This document shows, one piece after another, positions 52,117 through 60,297 of a DNA stretch of 64,000 nucleotides (position 1 is its first letter; each line of letters starts with the position of its first letter). The notes below the pieces were generated by a model. The model ran no database searches. It was not told the DNA's origin and saw only the letters and a program-made list of their open reading frames with translations. Location of the stretch: the NCBI GenBank assembly GCA_016288205.1, contig JAEEYO010000007.1:1-64000 (forward strand). The letters run 5' to 3'. Source of the DNA: Treponema sp. Lineage in GTDB: Bacteria > Spirochaetota > Spirochaetia > Treponematales > Treponemataceae. The translations under genes were made by a program, and so were the position numbers.

Positions 52117-54126
52117 TTACTCATACAGGATCGGCCATAGTCCTGTTAACACACCGAGCATCTCTGCATAGTTACCAGCATCGTTATACGGACCGTAGCA
52201 AGTATATAGTTGAGATTCAAAAGTCAATGGGATCTCATAGTACAATCTTGAAAGATAGCAAGTTCCTGCATCACCGACTTTTGCAAATTTAAATGTCATG
52301 TCAACTTTCCAAGCAACGATACCTTCGACAGACACTTCATGGTACAATCTTAATTCGTCTTTCGTGTAATTTATAGTGACATTAGTAGTTTCCTTCGGAT
52401 TGCAGAACAAATCAGCAATAGTTACCTTTGCAAACACTATCTCAGAATTTGCCATCCACGTTGGAATTTTCTTCATAAACAATTGCTTGTTTTTCGTCCT
52501 TATTTCCGCATTGGTCAATCGTCCTTTTCCAGCCGCCGCATTTGCCTTACGTTCTTTTTCAACTTCCTCGTTGGTCAGTTTTCCAAGGCCTGCTTTCTCA
52601 TTGGTCTTTCGTTCCTCATCAAGTTTTTTCGCAAATTCTGCATTAGTCAAACGCCCTCGACCTACAGCTTCATTTTGACTGCGTTCTTTTTCAACCTCTG
52701 CATTAGTCAGTTTTCCAAGGCCTGCTTTCTCATTTGCAATTTGTTCCTGCTCAACCTGTTTATTGGTGATCTGACCGAGACCTGCCGCTTCATTCTGCTG
52801 ACGTTCTTTTCCAACTTCTGCATTAGTCAGTTTTCCAAGACCTGCTTTCTCATTTGCAATACGCTCACCGGCCAAAACCTCTGCATTGGTAATTCTTCCA
52901 AGACCTGCAGCTTCATTCTGACTGCGCTCCTTCTCGACTTCCGCATTGGTTAGTTTTCCAAAACCAGCTTTTTCGTTTGCGGTACGCTCTGCCGTAACTT
53001 GTTTATTGGTAATCCTACCACGACCAGCCTTCTCGTTCTGCCCACGCTCTTTCTCGACTTCCGCGTTAGTCAGTTTTCCAAGACCTGCAGCTTCATTTAT
53101 CTCACGCTCAATTCTAAGGACTTCCGCATTTGTAAGACGTCCGAGTCCTGCAGCCTCATTCTGCTGGCGTTCCTTTTCAACCTCTGCATTAGTCAGTTTT
53201 CCGAATCCTGCTTTTTCATTTGCAATACGTTCAGATTCAAAAATTGCTTCTTGTACCTGCAAAACAAGTGAATCTGCTTTTGTGAATACATATACATCCC
53301 GATAAACCTTGGCAGAAGATGCTAAAGAAAATACGAAATCAAGAACATCTCCATTCGTATTGACCCCTTGGGATTCCTTAACATAGGACTCTATTACAAC
53401 TGAAGAATCAGATTTAAAATAGGCCATGAATTTATTCTTATCACCCGAATATCCATCAGAAATCAACTTAAAAAGTTTTTCCAAGTCTTTATCATTTCGA
53501 ATTTTTGACTTAGCTGGAATTTCTATATAGAAAGAATCTGATTTATGTTTTTTACACAGTGCCTCCAGATCCTTCACCGAATTAAATTCATTTTTTTCCT
53601 CCTTAGACAGAGCAGCCACCAATTTATTCACAATACGATTTTGGTTTTTATAATCATTATCATTAAGCTCAACCTTTAAGAACGATACCGTATTTGTTTC
53701 CACTGCGCTGATTTTTGTCAAGGAATATTGTTTCCCCTCGTACTTAAACTCAAGCAACATATCACTTTCGATGACAATGCCGGACAATGTTATGCTTGCT
53801 TTAACGCCAGTACCGTTTAAATCTCTCATCGGATCAAACTCCGCACCAGGGAAGCACTCAACTAGCTTAACAATATCCGGTTTACTAGCGGCAATAGAAA
53901 TTTCCATAAACGGTGAGCCGGCTTTTATAAGAACCTCGGCATTGTTCTTTGGATATTTTTTGCACAGCGCCGCAAGATCTTCTACGGAATTAAAGTCCGC
54001 CGAAACGAAGTCTTTCTCTTTGCCCTTATTCTTTTTGTCGAACGTCACACTGTCCGCAAAAGCCCCGACACAAGTAATCGCCATTGTAAAAAACGCGATG
54101 ATGATTGAAACAACTCTTCTTTTCAT
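52117..54126 (-). CDS. Secreted protein with twelve 20-residue NEKAGxGKLTNAEV repeats
   Basis: A 669-residue protein with a signal peptide (about 1-25, ending AFA-D). Residues 45-290 hold two diverged copies of a domain starting FNSVEDLAALCKKYPKNN and FNSVKDLEALCKKH. Residues about 300-544 are twelve tandem repeats, mostly 20 long (one 24), of the pattern NExAGxGKLTNAEVEKER, with alternating Lys/Ala and Leu/Ile variants. A C-terminal domain (about 545-669) is beta-rich. The alternation suggests a pairwise-duplicated 40-residue unit and a helical, charged rod. No family recognised. GGAGG before ATG 54126; divergent from an XRE repressor. Confidence 0.75.
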   Translation of the reverse strand: MKRRVVSIIIAFFTMAITCVGAFADSVTFDKKNKGKEKDFVSADFNSVEDLAALCKKYPKNNAEVLIKAGSPFMEISIAASKPDIVKLVECFPGAEFDPMRDLNGTGVKASITLSGIVIESDMLLEFKYEGKQYSLTKISAVETNTVSFLKVELNDNDYKNQNRIVNKLVAALSKEEKNEFNSVKDLEALCKKHKSDSFYIEIPAKSKIRNDKDLEKLFKLISDGYSGDKNKFMAYFKSDSSVVIESYVKESQGVNTNGDVLDFVFSLASSAKVYRDVYVFTKADSLVLQVQEAIFESERIANEKAGFGKLTNAEVEKERQQNEAAGLGRLTNAEVLRIEREINEAAGLGKLTNAEVEKERGQNEKAGRGRITNKQVTAERTANEKAGFGKLTNAEVEKERSQNEAAGLGRITNAEVLAGERIANEKAGLGKLTNAEVGKERQQNEAAGLGQITNKQVEQEQIANEKAGLGKLTNAEVEKERSQNEAVGRGRLTNAEFAKKLDEERKTNEKAGLGKLTNEEVEKERKANAAAGKGRLTNAEIRTKNKQLFMKKIPTWMANSEIVFAKVTIADLFCNPKETTNVTINYTKDELRLYHEVSVEGIVAWKVDMTFKFAKVGDAGTCYLSRLYYEIPLTFESQLYTCYGPYNDAGNYAEMLGVLTGLWPILYE
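52490..53230 (-). repeat. Tandem 60-base coding repeats
   Basis: Twelve in-frame units of about 60 bases (two of 63, one of 72) encode the NExAGxGxLTNAEV repeats. Unequal crossing-over between them could change copy number. Confidence 0.85.
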
Positions 54127-54155
54127 TTAACTGACCTCCATGATGTCTGTGTTGA

Positions 54156-54190
54156 TTGTATTCATTCAATAACATTGTTACTGAATACAA
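54156..54190. promoter_or_regulatory. Large dyad upstream of the repeat-protein gene
   Basis: TTGTATTCA (54156-54164) and TGAATACAA (54182-54190), a perfect 9-base inverted repeat around an inner AACATTGTT palindrome. Possible operator for the divergent XRE regulator or another factor. Confidence 0.5.
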
Positions 54191-54304
54191 TAATCATATC
54201 ACTTCACTCTGTCATCTCATGCTAGAGTGAAAAAAAAATTTAAGCCAAACTCAAAAAAATTTATTTTTTAAGCTGGCTTTTCATTTACACGAGAACTTAT
54301 TTGT

Positions 54305-54364
54305 AATTACACATATTTTACACCCAATAACACACATTGTCAACTTTCAATTACACAGATTTTA
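54305..54364 (+). promoter_or_regulatory. Two direct repeats before the XRE gene, likely operators
   Basis: AATTACACATATTTTA (54305-54320) and AATTACACAGATTTTA (54349-54364), 44 bases apart with one mismatch. The second overlaps a TATATT -10 box (54363-54368) that lies 9 bases before ATG 54378. Confidence 0.55.
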
Positions 54365-54377
54365 TATTTTTTTAATC

Positions 54378-54743
54378 ATGGATGAGAAACACAGATTATT
54401 TCGCGAAAGGCTTTTGGATGAGCTGAACTACCAGGGGATTTCAAAGCTGGATTTTGCCAAGCAGGTGGGAATCAGCATAAACACGCTGAACATGTATCTC
54501 TACCGTGGCTCCATTCCCGCAGCGGATGTGGCAGTCCGTATGGCGCAGGCACTAAACACAACAGCAGAATATCTTGTGACGGGAAAAGACTCAACTACCC
54601 CGCCATCAAAATCAGGGACGAAATCTGACTGGCAGAAAAAAGAAATCTCCCACATTACAAACACACTCACTCCGAATCAGCTGACGAGCTTCCTTGAGAT
54701 TGCACGCGCTTTCAAAAACGCCGTCACGCTTGAGGAATCCTGA
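54378..54743 (+). CDS. XRE-family helix-turn-helix regulator
   Basis: A 121-residue regulator. The helix-turn-helix (about residues 18-75) reads GISKLDFAKQVGISINTLNM and MAQALNTTAEYLVTGK, as in phage C1/Cro-like repressors. A short C-terminal helical domain follows a Ser/Pro/Thr-rich linker (about 75-90). It lacks a peptidase domain, so it is not SOS-cleaved. It has no Shine-Dalgarno, and a -10 box is 9 bases upstream. Direct repeats overlapping that box suggest autorepression. The divergent gene encodes the repeat protein, a possible target. Confidence 0.88.
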   Translation: MDEKHRLFRERLLDELNYQGISKLDFAKQVGISINTLNMYLYRGSIPAADVAVRMAQALNTTAEYLVTGKDSTTPPSKSGTKSDWQKKEISHITNTLTPNQLTSFLEIARAFKNAVTLEES

Positions 54744-54752
54744 GAAAGAAAA

Positions 54753-56951
54753 TCAGCACTTCTCCAGTTTCGCCGTGAACAAGATGGAACGCTCGGTTTC
54801 CATGCCGTCAAACTTAATCGTGTAACAGCTTGCGTTCGTGTTCACCAAGATGATTTTTCCCTTGCCGAAAACCGGATGCAGGATCTCATCCCCCGCCTTG
54901 AAGAGTGTCTTCATGTTTTTCAGCCGGGTCTCATCGTAGGAGATTATCTTTTTGGTCTGTGACAAAAGCTCGTCGTCAAGCTTGTTCTCCAGCTCCAGAT
55001 TTTCCATGCCGGCGTCGAAAATGAATCTGCTCGGATATTTAAATATCCCGTCGTTGGCTTTTCCCTCCGCGTCACTCAAAAAGAGACCCTTCTTCGCCCG
55101 CGTGAAAGCGACGTAGGCAATCCTCCTTTCCTCCTCCATGTCCTCGGGGGTCTGCACCTTTCTTCCGGGAAACACTCCCTCGTTCATTCCGCACACGAAC
55201 ACATAGGGAAACTCCATTCCTTTCGCGGCATGAATCGTGAGCATCTTGACGGCATCGCTTGAGTCCTCGCGGTCCAAATCAGTAAAGAGGGCAAGGTGCT
55301 GCAAAAAAAGTTCCAGAGTCATGTCGTCATCCAGCCCGGTCTCATTCACCGAGCGTTTCAACTCCGCAAGATTGTCAAGCCTCTCCTGATCCGCCTCAAG
55401 ACGAAGGAAGGCCTCATAGCCGCTTCTGTCCAAAATTGCCTGGAACACGTCGCCGAGCTTTACCGACTGGAACACATCGCTTTCGACATCCTCGCTTTTG
55501 TGAAGAAGCTCACGCACGGACTCAACCGCCTCCACATAAGACGAAGCCTTTGTTCCTTTGAAAATTGCCTCGTCCAGATTTTCTTTCAGAGCCTCGTAAG
55601 CCGAAATGCCGTGGGACTCAGCGTACTCGCGGATAAACTTTTGCTTTGTCATTCCGATTTTCCGCGAGGGAACATTGATTGTCCTGAAAAAGGAATTGTC
55701 GTCCGAAGCCGTGAGCATCCTCAAATATGCGATGGAATCCTTGATTTCCTTTCTTCCATAAAATTCAGTTCCTGCAAGAATCCTGTAGGGCAGATCCGAT
55801 TTCACAAAAGTCTCTTCCAGGACACGACTCTGGTAATGCGCCCTGTACAAAATGGCAATGTCATGCAGGGAGATTTTTTTCCCGTCCTCACCTTCCCCGG
55901 TAAGCTCACGGATTTTACCGCAGATCCACGCCGCCTCCTCGGCATCCCCAGACGCATGGAAATAAAGGGGCTTTTTTCCCGGAGGATTTTGCGCCATCAA
56001 ATCCTTAGGATAACGCTCCGAGTTATGTGAGATCAGCGTGTTGCTCGCCCGGAGAATCTCAGGAGTGCTTCGGTAATTTTTTCTGAGGAGCAGGGTTTTC
56101 GCCGTGGGATATTTTTTGTCGAAGTCCAGAATCATGCGGACATGACTTCCACGCCACGAGTAGATTGTCTGGTCGGGGTCTCCCACGATGAAAAGATTTT
56201 TATGTCTTGCAGAAAGAATCTGTGCAATGCGGTACTGCTTTCCGCTCACGTCCTGAAACTCATCCACCATCACGTACTGCATCCTTTCCTGCCACTTCTC
56301 GCGCACGTCGGAAAAATTCTCCAGAAGATAAAGGGCAAAATTAATCAGGTCGTTGAAATCTAGTCCGAAGCATTTTTTCTGCTCATACAAAAAGCGCAGG
56401 AATATTTCCTGATTTGTGTCCAGCGGCTTTTCAGGATTCGTCCACTTCGCCTTGAGCTCCTCGTTGTTCAGCTTGTAGATGTAGTCAACGTAGGTGTCGG
56501 CCTGAAGTTTTTTCCCCTCAAGCACCGAGTCGATTTTCTGCTGCACGGTCGTTTCCTTGAGAGTCAGGTTCATGTCGGCAAAAATCCTGAGCATGATGTC
56601 ACGCCAGTCCTGCTTGTCAAGAATCACAAAATCTTTCGGGAAGTTCAGTCGGTTCGCGTCCTCGTGCAGAACCAAGGTACAAAAAGCGTGGAAGGTGCAG
56701 ATGTAGCCCAGGTCCATGTCACCGAGCTCACGTCGCACGCGGAGTTTCATTTCATTCGCGGCACGATTCGTAAAAGTCACGCAAAGGATATTCTCAGGAC
56801 TCACGCCGGCATCCCGAACAAGATAGCAGTAACGGCTGATCAGGGCTCTGGTCTTTCCGCTTCCGGCACCAGCAAGGACACGGACATATCCCTCGGTAGT
56901 CTTTACGGCATCGGTCTGCTCGTCATTTAATTTCAAAAGAAAATCGTCCAT
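54753..56951 (-). CDS. UvrD/PcrA-family DNA helicase
   Basis: A 732-residue superfamily 1A helicase, unwinding 3'-5' in repair and conflict resolution. Walker A VLAGAGSGKTRALISRYCYL (about residues 25-45), motif II VMVDEFQDVSGKQYR, YRSTPEILRASN, LTIHAAKGMEFPYVFV and AFTRAKKGLFL are all intact. The C-terminus ends with a PcrA-like Tudor domain, GDEILHPVFGKGKIILV, that binds RNA polymerase in PcrA. Start ATG 56951 has no strong ribosome-binding site and lies 8 bases after the preceding gene, so it may be translated by reinitiation. Whether it is UvrD or PcrA cannot be separated. Confidence 0.95.
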   Translation of the reverse strand: MDDFLLKLNDEQTDAVKTTEGYVRVLAGAGSGKTRALISRYCYLVRDAGVSPENILCVTFTNRAANEMKLRVRRELGDMDLGYICTFHAFCTLVLHEDANRLNFPKDFVILDKQDWRDIMLRIFADMNLTLKETTVQQKIDSVLEGKKLQADTYVDYIYKLNNEELKAKWTNPEKPLDTNQEIFLRFLYEQKKCFGLDFNDLINFALYLLENFSDVREKWQERMQYVMVDEFQDVSGKQYRIAQILSARHKNLFIVGDPDQTIYSWRGSHVRMILDFDKKYPTAKTLLLRKNYRSTPEILRASNTLISHNSERYPKDLMAQNPPGKKPLYFHASGDAEEAAWICGKIRELTGEGEDGKKISLHDIAILYRAHYQSRVLEETFVKSDLPYRILAGTEFYGRKEIKDSIAYLRMLTASDDNSFFRTINVPSRKIGMTKQKFIREYAESHGISAYEALKENLDEAIFKGTKASSYVEAVESVRELLHKSEDVESDVFQSVKLGDVFQAILDRSGYEAFLRLEADQERLDNLAELKRSVNETGLDDDMTLELFLQHLALFTDLDREDSSDAVKMLTIHAAKGMEFPYVFVCGMNEGVFPGRKVQTPEDMEEERRIAYVAFTRAKKGLFLSDAEGKANDGIFKYPSRFIFDAGMENLELENKLDDELLSQTKKIISYDETRLKNMKTLFKAGDEILHPVFGKGKIILVNTNASCYTIKFDGMETERSILFTAKLEKC

Positions 56952-56959
56952 TTATCTTA

Positions 56960-57661
56960 TCAAAAAGAGAAGGCTCTGAAATCTTTTTCAATCAGAGTGA
57001 TTTCCGGTATTCCACCAGCGTATGGCACAACCTGATACTGCTGAAAGAAAACTGTGAGCTGATTTCCGTCATAACAGAAAGTCGAATAATTTTCCAATGT
57101 TGGAGCAGCGCCTTTATCAATCCATTCATCCTCAGCATTTGGATCGCCAAGATACTCCGTCTTGAGGGAACTGATGCAGTAGGCGGAAAGTTTTTCCAGA
57201 TCAACCCAGGGGATGTCCGTTATCGTCTTAAAGCTCTTGGATGCAATGTCATAATTGAAGGAAGTATATGTGGTTGAACCGTGGGCAGCTCCACATAAAT
57301 AAATATATTCAGAGATGATGAAAGAAACGGTGCAATCGTTAACGATGATTTTTGGGCAATCTACGTTATACTCGTTGTGTATGCCCTGGACAAAACTCAG
57401 GTCCCCCTCTTCCAACCACCATCTATTGTTTTCCGTAATCAAATTTTTTTTCTCGTCCCAACTTGATGTGATGAAGGAATCCAAAGCTTTGTTGAGTTCG
57501 GGGTAATCATAGAACTCAGGATACTCAATTGTTGTCGGGGTGTAATCCTTTTCCTCTTTTATAATCTTCATCTGATATTTGTCTGATTTTTTTGTGCTTT
57601 GACATGACGTGAAAGCCATGACCAGGACAAATCCAATTAATGCGAAAATAATTTTTTTCAT
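56960..57661 (-). CDS. DUF3298/DUF4163 lipoprotein (RsiV-like)
   Basis: A 233-residue lipoprotein with signal MKKIIFALIGFVLVMAFTSC. The mature part has the DUF4163 and DUF3298 layout: ITEN-type SFIISEYIYLCGAAHGSTTY (the GAAH box), FNYDIASKSFKTITDI, and a C-terminal FFQQYQVVPYAGGIPEITL. Proteins of this class bind peptidoglycan fragments or resemble the anti-sigma factor RsiV, but no sigma factor or TM anchor is present. It overlaps the start of the previous gene by 4 bases (ATGA) and lies in an operon with a precorrin-2 dehydrogenase-like gene; uvrD follows. Confidence 0.8.
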   Translation of the reverse strand: MKKIIFALIGFVLVMAFTSCQSTKKSDKYQMKIIKEEKDYTPTTIEYPEFYDYPELNKALDSFITSSWDEKKNLITENNRWWLEEGDLSFVQGIHNEYNVDCPKIIVNDCTVSFIISEYIYLCGAAHGSTTYTSFNYDIASKSFKTITDIPWVDLEKLSAYCISSLKTEYLGDPNAEDEWIDKGAAPTLENYSTFCYDGNQLTVFFQQYQVVPYAGGIPEITLIEKDFRAFSF

Positions 57662-58125
57662 AATTCTGTCTCCTCCGGCAAAGTCTCCATTTCCGACTCA
57701 TTCAAAAAAGCTCCACTGGAAATGCGGTATAAAAATATTTTTTGAGTTTTTTCAAGCTCGCTTTCTCCGCACATTTTTTTCAGCACGGTGATTGTCACAC
57801 GGATGATTTCATCGCTTACCGTCGGCTCCGAAAAAAGCTTGTATTCTGAAAGCCCGCCGATATTTTTTAAAGTTTCATTTTTTTCCTGCACGTCTTTTTT
57901 AAAAGAATCGTAGTCGTATGCGACAAAGGCTTCCACCGTGCGGTTCAGGTCGGAAAAATCACGGAAGACGGGAAATACAATCTCCGCGGAAATTCCGTTG
58001 CGGTTCTCGCTCAAATTTTTTAGCACAAAATCCGTGCTCTTTTTTTTGGTGGCGCATGAGAAGAAAAATCCCAGGGACAAAATCAGGCAGACGCGGCACA
58101 GATTAAAAAATAATTTTTTTCTCAC
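57658..58125 (-). CDS. Lipoprotein related to the DUF4163 domain
   Basis: A 155-residue lipoprotein (signal ends FFFSC, Cys about 24). The mature part resembles the N-terminal half of its downstream neighbour: GISAEIVFPVFRDFSDLNRT against TPTTIEYPEFYDYPELNKAL, followed by an acidic Asp/Lys stretch. It lacks the GAAH box and the DUF3298 half, so it is a shortened paralogue. It overlaps the preceding and following genes by 4 bases each, which implies coupled translation. Confidence 0.7.
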   Translation of the reverse strand: MRKKLFFNLCRVCLILSLGFFFSCATKKKSTDFVLKNLSENRNGISAEIVFPVFRDFSDLNRTVEAFVAYDYDSFKKDVQEKNETLKNIGGLSEYKLFSEPTVSDEIIRVTITVLKKMCGESELEKTQKIFLYRISSGAFLNESEMETLPEETEL

Positions 58126-58763
58126 AGCTCTGCCTCACCGATAATCTCGTCTATCTCGCTGTCAGTGGTCTGATTGTCATCCTCAAGAAGACGGTAGAAA
58201 ATGGCCTGCATGGTGTCCGCTCTTTTTTTCGGATCGCTGATGGACTGCTTCACGGCTTTTCTGATTTCACTCATGTGCTCGTTGATTTCACTGATGTTCT
58301 CCGGGAGAGAGCTCTCCAAAAGCGACTTAACAAACTGAGCGACCAGGGGACTTTTTCCGCTGCTTGAGATTCCGCAGACAACGTCTCCCCTTTTTACGAT
58401 CGCTGGGAAAATGAAATCACACCGGGACGTGCTGCTGCAATCCTCCACCAGAACATGACGCTCCTGAAAGTACGCATAGATCTCCGTGTTGATTTTCGGA
58501 TCATTCGTCACGCAGACAACAAGGGTCGGCGCACAATCAAGAAGCGAGATGTTTTCCATGCTGACTTCTTTTTCCACCACGCGCACCTGATCGGGATAAG
58601 CCTGTGACATCAAAAGCAGGTTCTGCTCCACGGACTCAGTCAGGATCGTCACGTTGGCCTCAAACGCAAGGAAGCGTGAGAGCTCCTGAAACGCAGCCTC
58701 GCTTTCGCCGATGATGAGTACCTGTTTATTTCTCAAATTCAAAAACAACGGAAAATACGCCAT
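58122..58763 (-). CDS. Siroheme synthase N-terminal-like protein (precorrin-2 dehydrogenase family)
   Basis: A 213-residue protein resembling the CysG N-terminal/Met8p family that oxidises precorrin-2 and chelates iron. It begins MAYFPLFLNLRNKQVLIIGE, and contains CVTNDPKINTEIYAYFQERH and CDFIFPAIVKRGDVVCGISSSGKSPLVA, both typical. The Rossmann loop is IIGESEAAFQ instead of VVGGGxVAxR, so a Gly is lost and NAD binding may be weaker. It heads an operon with the two lipoproteins. No other siroheme genes are nearby, so the metal or substrate may differ. Confidence 0.82.
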   Translation of the reverse strand: MAYFPLFLNLRNKQVLIIGESEAAFQELSRFLAFEANVTILTESVEQNLLLMSQAYPDQVRVVEKEVSMENISLLDCAPTLVVCVTNDPKINTEIYAYFQERHVLVEDCSSTSRCDFIFPAIVKRGDVVCGISSSGKSPLVAQFVKSLLESSLPENISEINEHMSEIRKAVKQSISDPKKRADTMQAIFYRLLEDDNQTTDSEIDEIIGEAEL

Positions 58764-58798
58764 ATTTCACTCCACAAGAACCTGCGGTCTAAAATCAC

Positions 58799-59224
58799 TC
58801 AACGCTTCCTGAAAATATCTATCAAGCGTGATGCCGAAACAAAAACAATCAGCGGAGAAAGAACCAAAAGTCCGTTTCCTCCTCCGACAAGCCTCGAAAT
58901 CTTCTCGCCCCTGATTATGCCGGAAACAAGCATAACCAAGCCCACGATTCCCAAAATCAACATCAGGACGTAACTTGCAGTCATCGCAACCATTATCGCC
59001 GGGAGCCTGCGTCCAAATTTCTCTTCCCGCTCCTTCGCTTCCCTCTCAAGCTGCTCGCGCCCCTCCTCGCTCTCACTCAGCTTCCTGATTCTTTCCTCCG
59101 CCTCAAGACGCTTTCTCTCCGTCATCTTTTTTAGGACCCGGGTAATCAGAAACGCAACCACCAGAACGGCGAGCATTAAAACTATATAAATCCAAACTTT
59201 CAGCAAATCAAACTCCTGCCACAC
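58799..59224 (-). CDS. Membrane protein with a charged coiled-coil loop
   Basis: A 141-residue protein with an N-terminal span (about 10-30), a highly charged helix (KKMTERKRLEAEERIRKLSE and onward, 33-70), and two C-terminal spans (about 78-105 and 115-132). No family recognised. It ends 35 bases before the precorrin-2-dehydrogenase-like gene and starts 8 bases after the metallopeptidase gene, suggesting an operon. The long charged loop could face the cytoplasm and contact a partner. Confidence 0.6.
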   Translation of the reverse strand: MWQEFDLLKVWIYIVLMLAVLVVAFLITRVLKKMTERKRLEAEERIRKLSESEEGREQLEREAKEREEKFGRRLPAIMVAMTASYVLMLILGIVGLVMLVSGIIRGEKISRLVGGGNGLLVLSPLIVFVSASRLIDIFRKR

Positions 59225-59232
59225 ATCCGCAT

Positions 59233-59970
59233 TTAATTTCTTCTGTTGCGTCTTGAAAGGAGCACCAATCTAATCAACGATGCAACAGCCGTCAATGCCG
59301 AAGCAACATAGGTCATGGCAGCGGCCCAGAGAACTTTTTTCACGCCCTCCAATTCAGAGGAGTCCAGAGTTCCAGTTTCCCTCAATATGACAAGGGCACG
59401 TCTTGAAGCGTCGAACTCCACAGGAAGCGTCACAAGATAAAAAAGAACCGCCGCCGCATAAAGGATGATTCCAATCTTCACAACAAGCCCGCTGATTCCG
59501 TACAGAGCCTGATTCTGAGTCGCAGCCCCGAAAATCAATCCGAGGATGGCAAGCGTGGGACCGAATCTGGAGCCGATGTTTGCCACAGGATAAAGTGAGT
59601 GACGCAAACCGAGCGGACCGTAGCCCGTCTTGTGCTGGATGGCATGTCCCGTCTCATGTGCCGCAACCCCCACCGCCGCTATGGACGTGCTTGAGTAAGT
59701 GGAGCTGCTCAGGTTCAGAGTCTTGTCGCCCGAATTGTAGTTGTCGGTAAGATTTCCGGCAATGTGATTTATGCGCACGTCGCTGATTCCGTTCGCCCGC
59801 ATGAGAATCTGTGCCGCCTGTGCACCAGACACCCCCTTTTTGCTCGGCACCCGGCTGTATTCCTCAAACCGGCTTTTTACCGCGGCGGAAGCGATGAGAC
59901 TCAAAATCAGCGTGGGCACGACGAGAACCAGATAATACCAGTCCAGGCCGATTGCGTTCAAAAAATTCAT
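59233..59970 (-). CDS. Membrane zinc metallopeptidase (DUF2378/YugP-like)
   Basis: A 245-residue membrane protein of the neutral zinc metallopeptidase (YugP) group. The zinc motif HETGH is in GVAAHETGHAIQHKTGYG (about residue 104), and a third ligand is likely in LPVEFDASRRAL. Four hydrophobic spans surround it. ATG 59970, with GAGGG upstream, matches the family start (MNFLNAIGLDWYYLVLVVPT); a longer frame to 60282 would run through the promoter. Substrate unknown; family members are thought to act on membrane proteins. Confidence 0.88.
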   Translation of the reverse strand: MNFLNAIGLDWYYLVLVVPTLILSLIASAAVKSRFEEYSRVPSKKGVSGAQAAQILMRANGISDVRINHIAGNLTDNYNSGDKTLNLSSSTYSSTSIAAVGVAAHETGHAIQHKTGYGPLGLRHSLYPVANIGSRFGPTLAILGLIFGAATQNQALYGISGLVVKIGIILYAAAVLFYLVTLPVEFDASRRALVILRETGTLDSSELEGVKKVLWAAAMTYVASALTAVASLIRLVLLSRRNRRN

Positions 59971-60036
59971 TAACTTACCCTCAAGGCGATGAAAAACAAA
60001 ACGAGTTTTTAGACGTTGCCAAATACCATATAATAA

Positions 60037-60065
60037 AGTATAATTCCAAACCGTGGGTTTTGCAA
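60037..60065 (-). promoter_or_regulatory. Promoter of the metallopeptidase gene
   Basis: Minus strand: TTGCAA (60065 to 60060 region), 17-base spacer, TATACT (60042-60037). Confidence 0.45.
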
Positions 60066-60121
60066 GTGTTTTTTGATTCAGGGCACAATGGTGGGGGGCA
60101 TCAGACGGATTTAAAAAAAAT

Positions 60122-60160
60122 AAACGGACCGTCCAAGGAGGATAAAATAACGGTCCGTTT
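60122..60160. terminator. Strong 11-base hairpin with a Shine-Dalgarno-like loop
   Basis: AAACGGACCGT (60122-60132) and ACGGTCCGTTT (60150-60160) pair perfectly; the 17-base loop holds AAGGAGGA. T runs follow on both strands, so it could terminate in either direction between divergent genes. Confidence 0.6.
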
Positions 60161-60171
60161 TTGAGAATTGT

Positions 60172-60201
60172 TTGAACCCAATTCTTGCTACTGAGTATAA
60201 T
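60172..60201 (+). promoter_or_regulatory. Promoter of the mtnN gene
   Basis: TTGAAC (60172-60177), 18-base spacer, TATAAT (60196-60201), with a leader of about 90 bases. Confidence 0.6.
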
Positions 60202-60297
60202 ATACATTAGAATAGAAAAGATGTCAACAGATTTTGAAAGAAATTTTGTGCAAATAACTGAAAATCGTTGAATATTTCGCAAACAAGAGGAGTTTTT

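Noticed and set aside
52490..53230. Regular 60-base repeats that could be mistaken for CRISPR or a tandem array
   Set aside because: They are in frame inside the repeat-protein gene with no unique spacers; a coding repeat explains them fully.
55296..56030. 244-codon plus-strand frame opposite the helicase gene
   Set aside because: Antisense to an intact UvrD/PcrA gene; no independent support.
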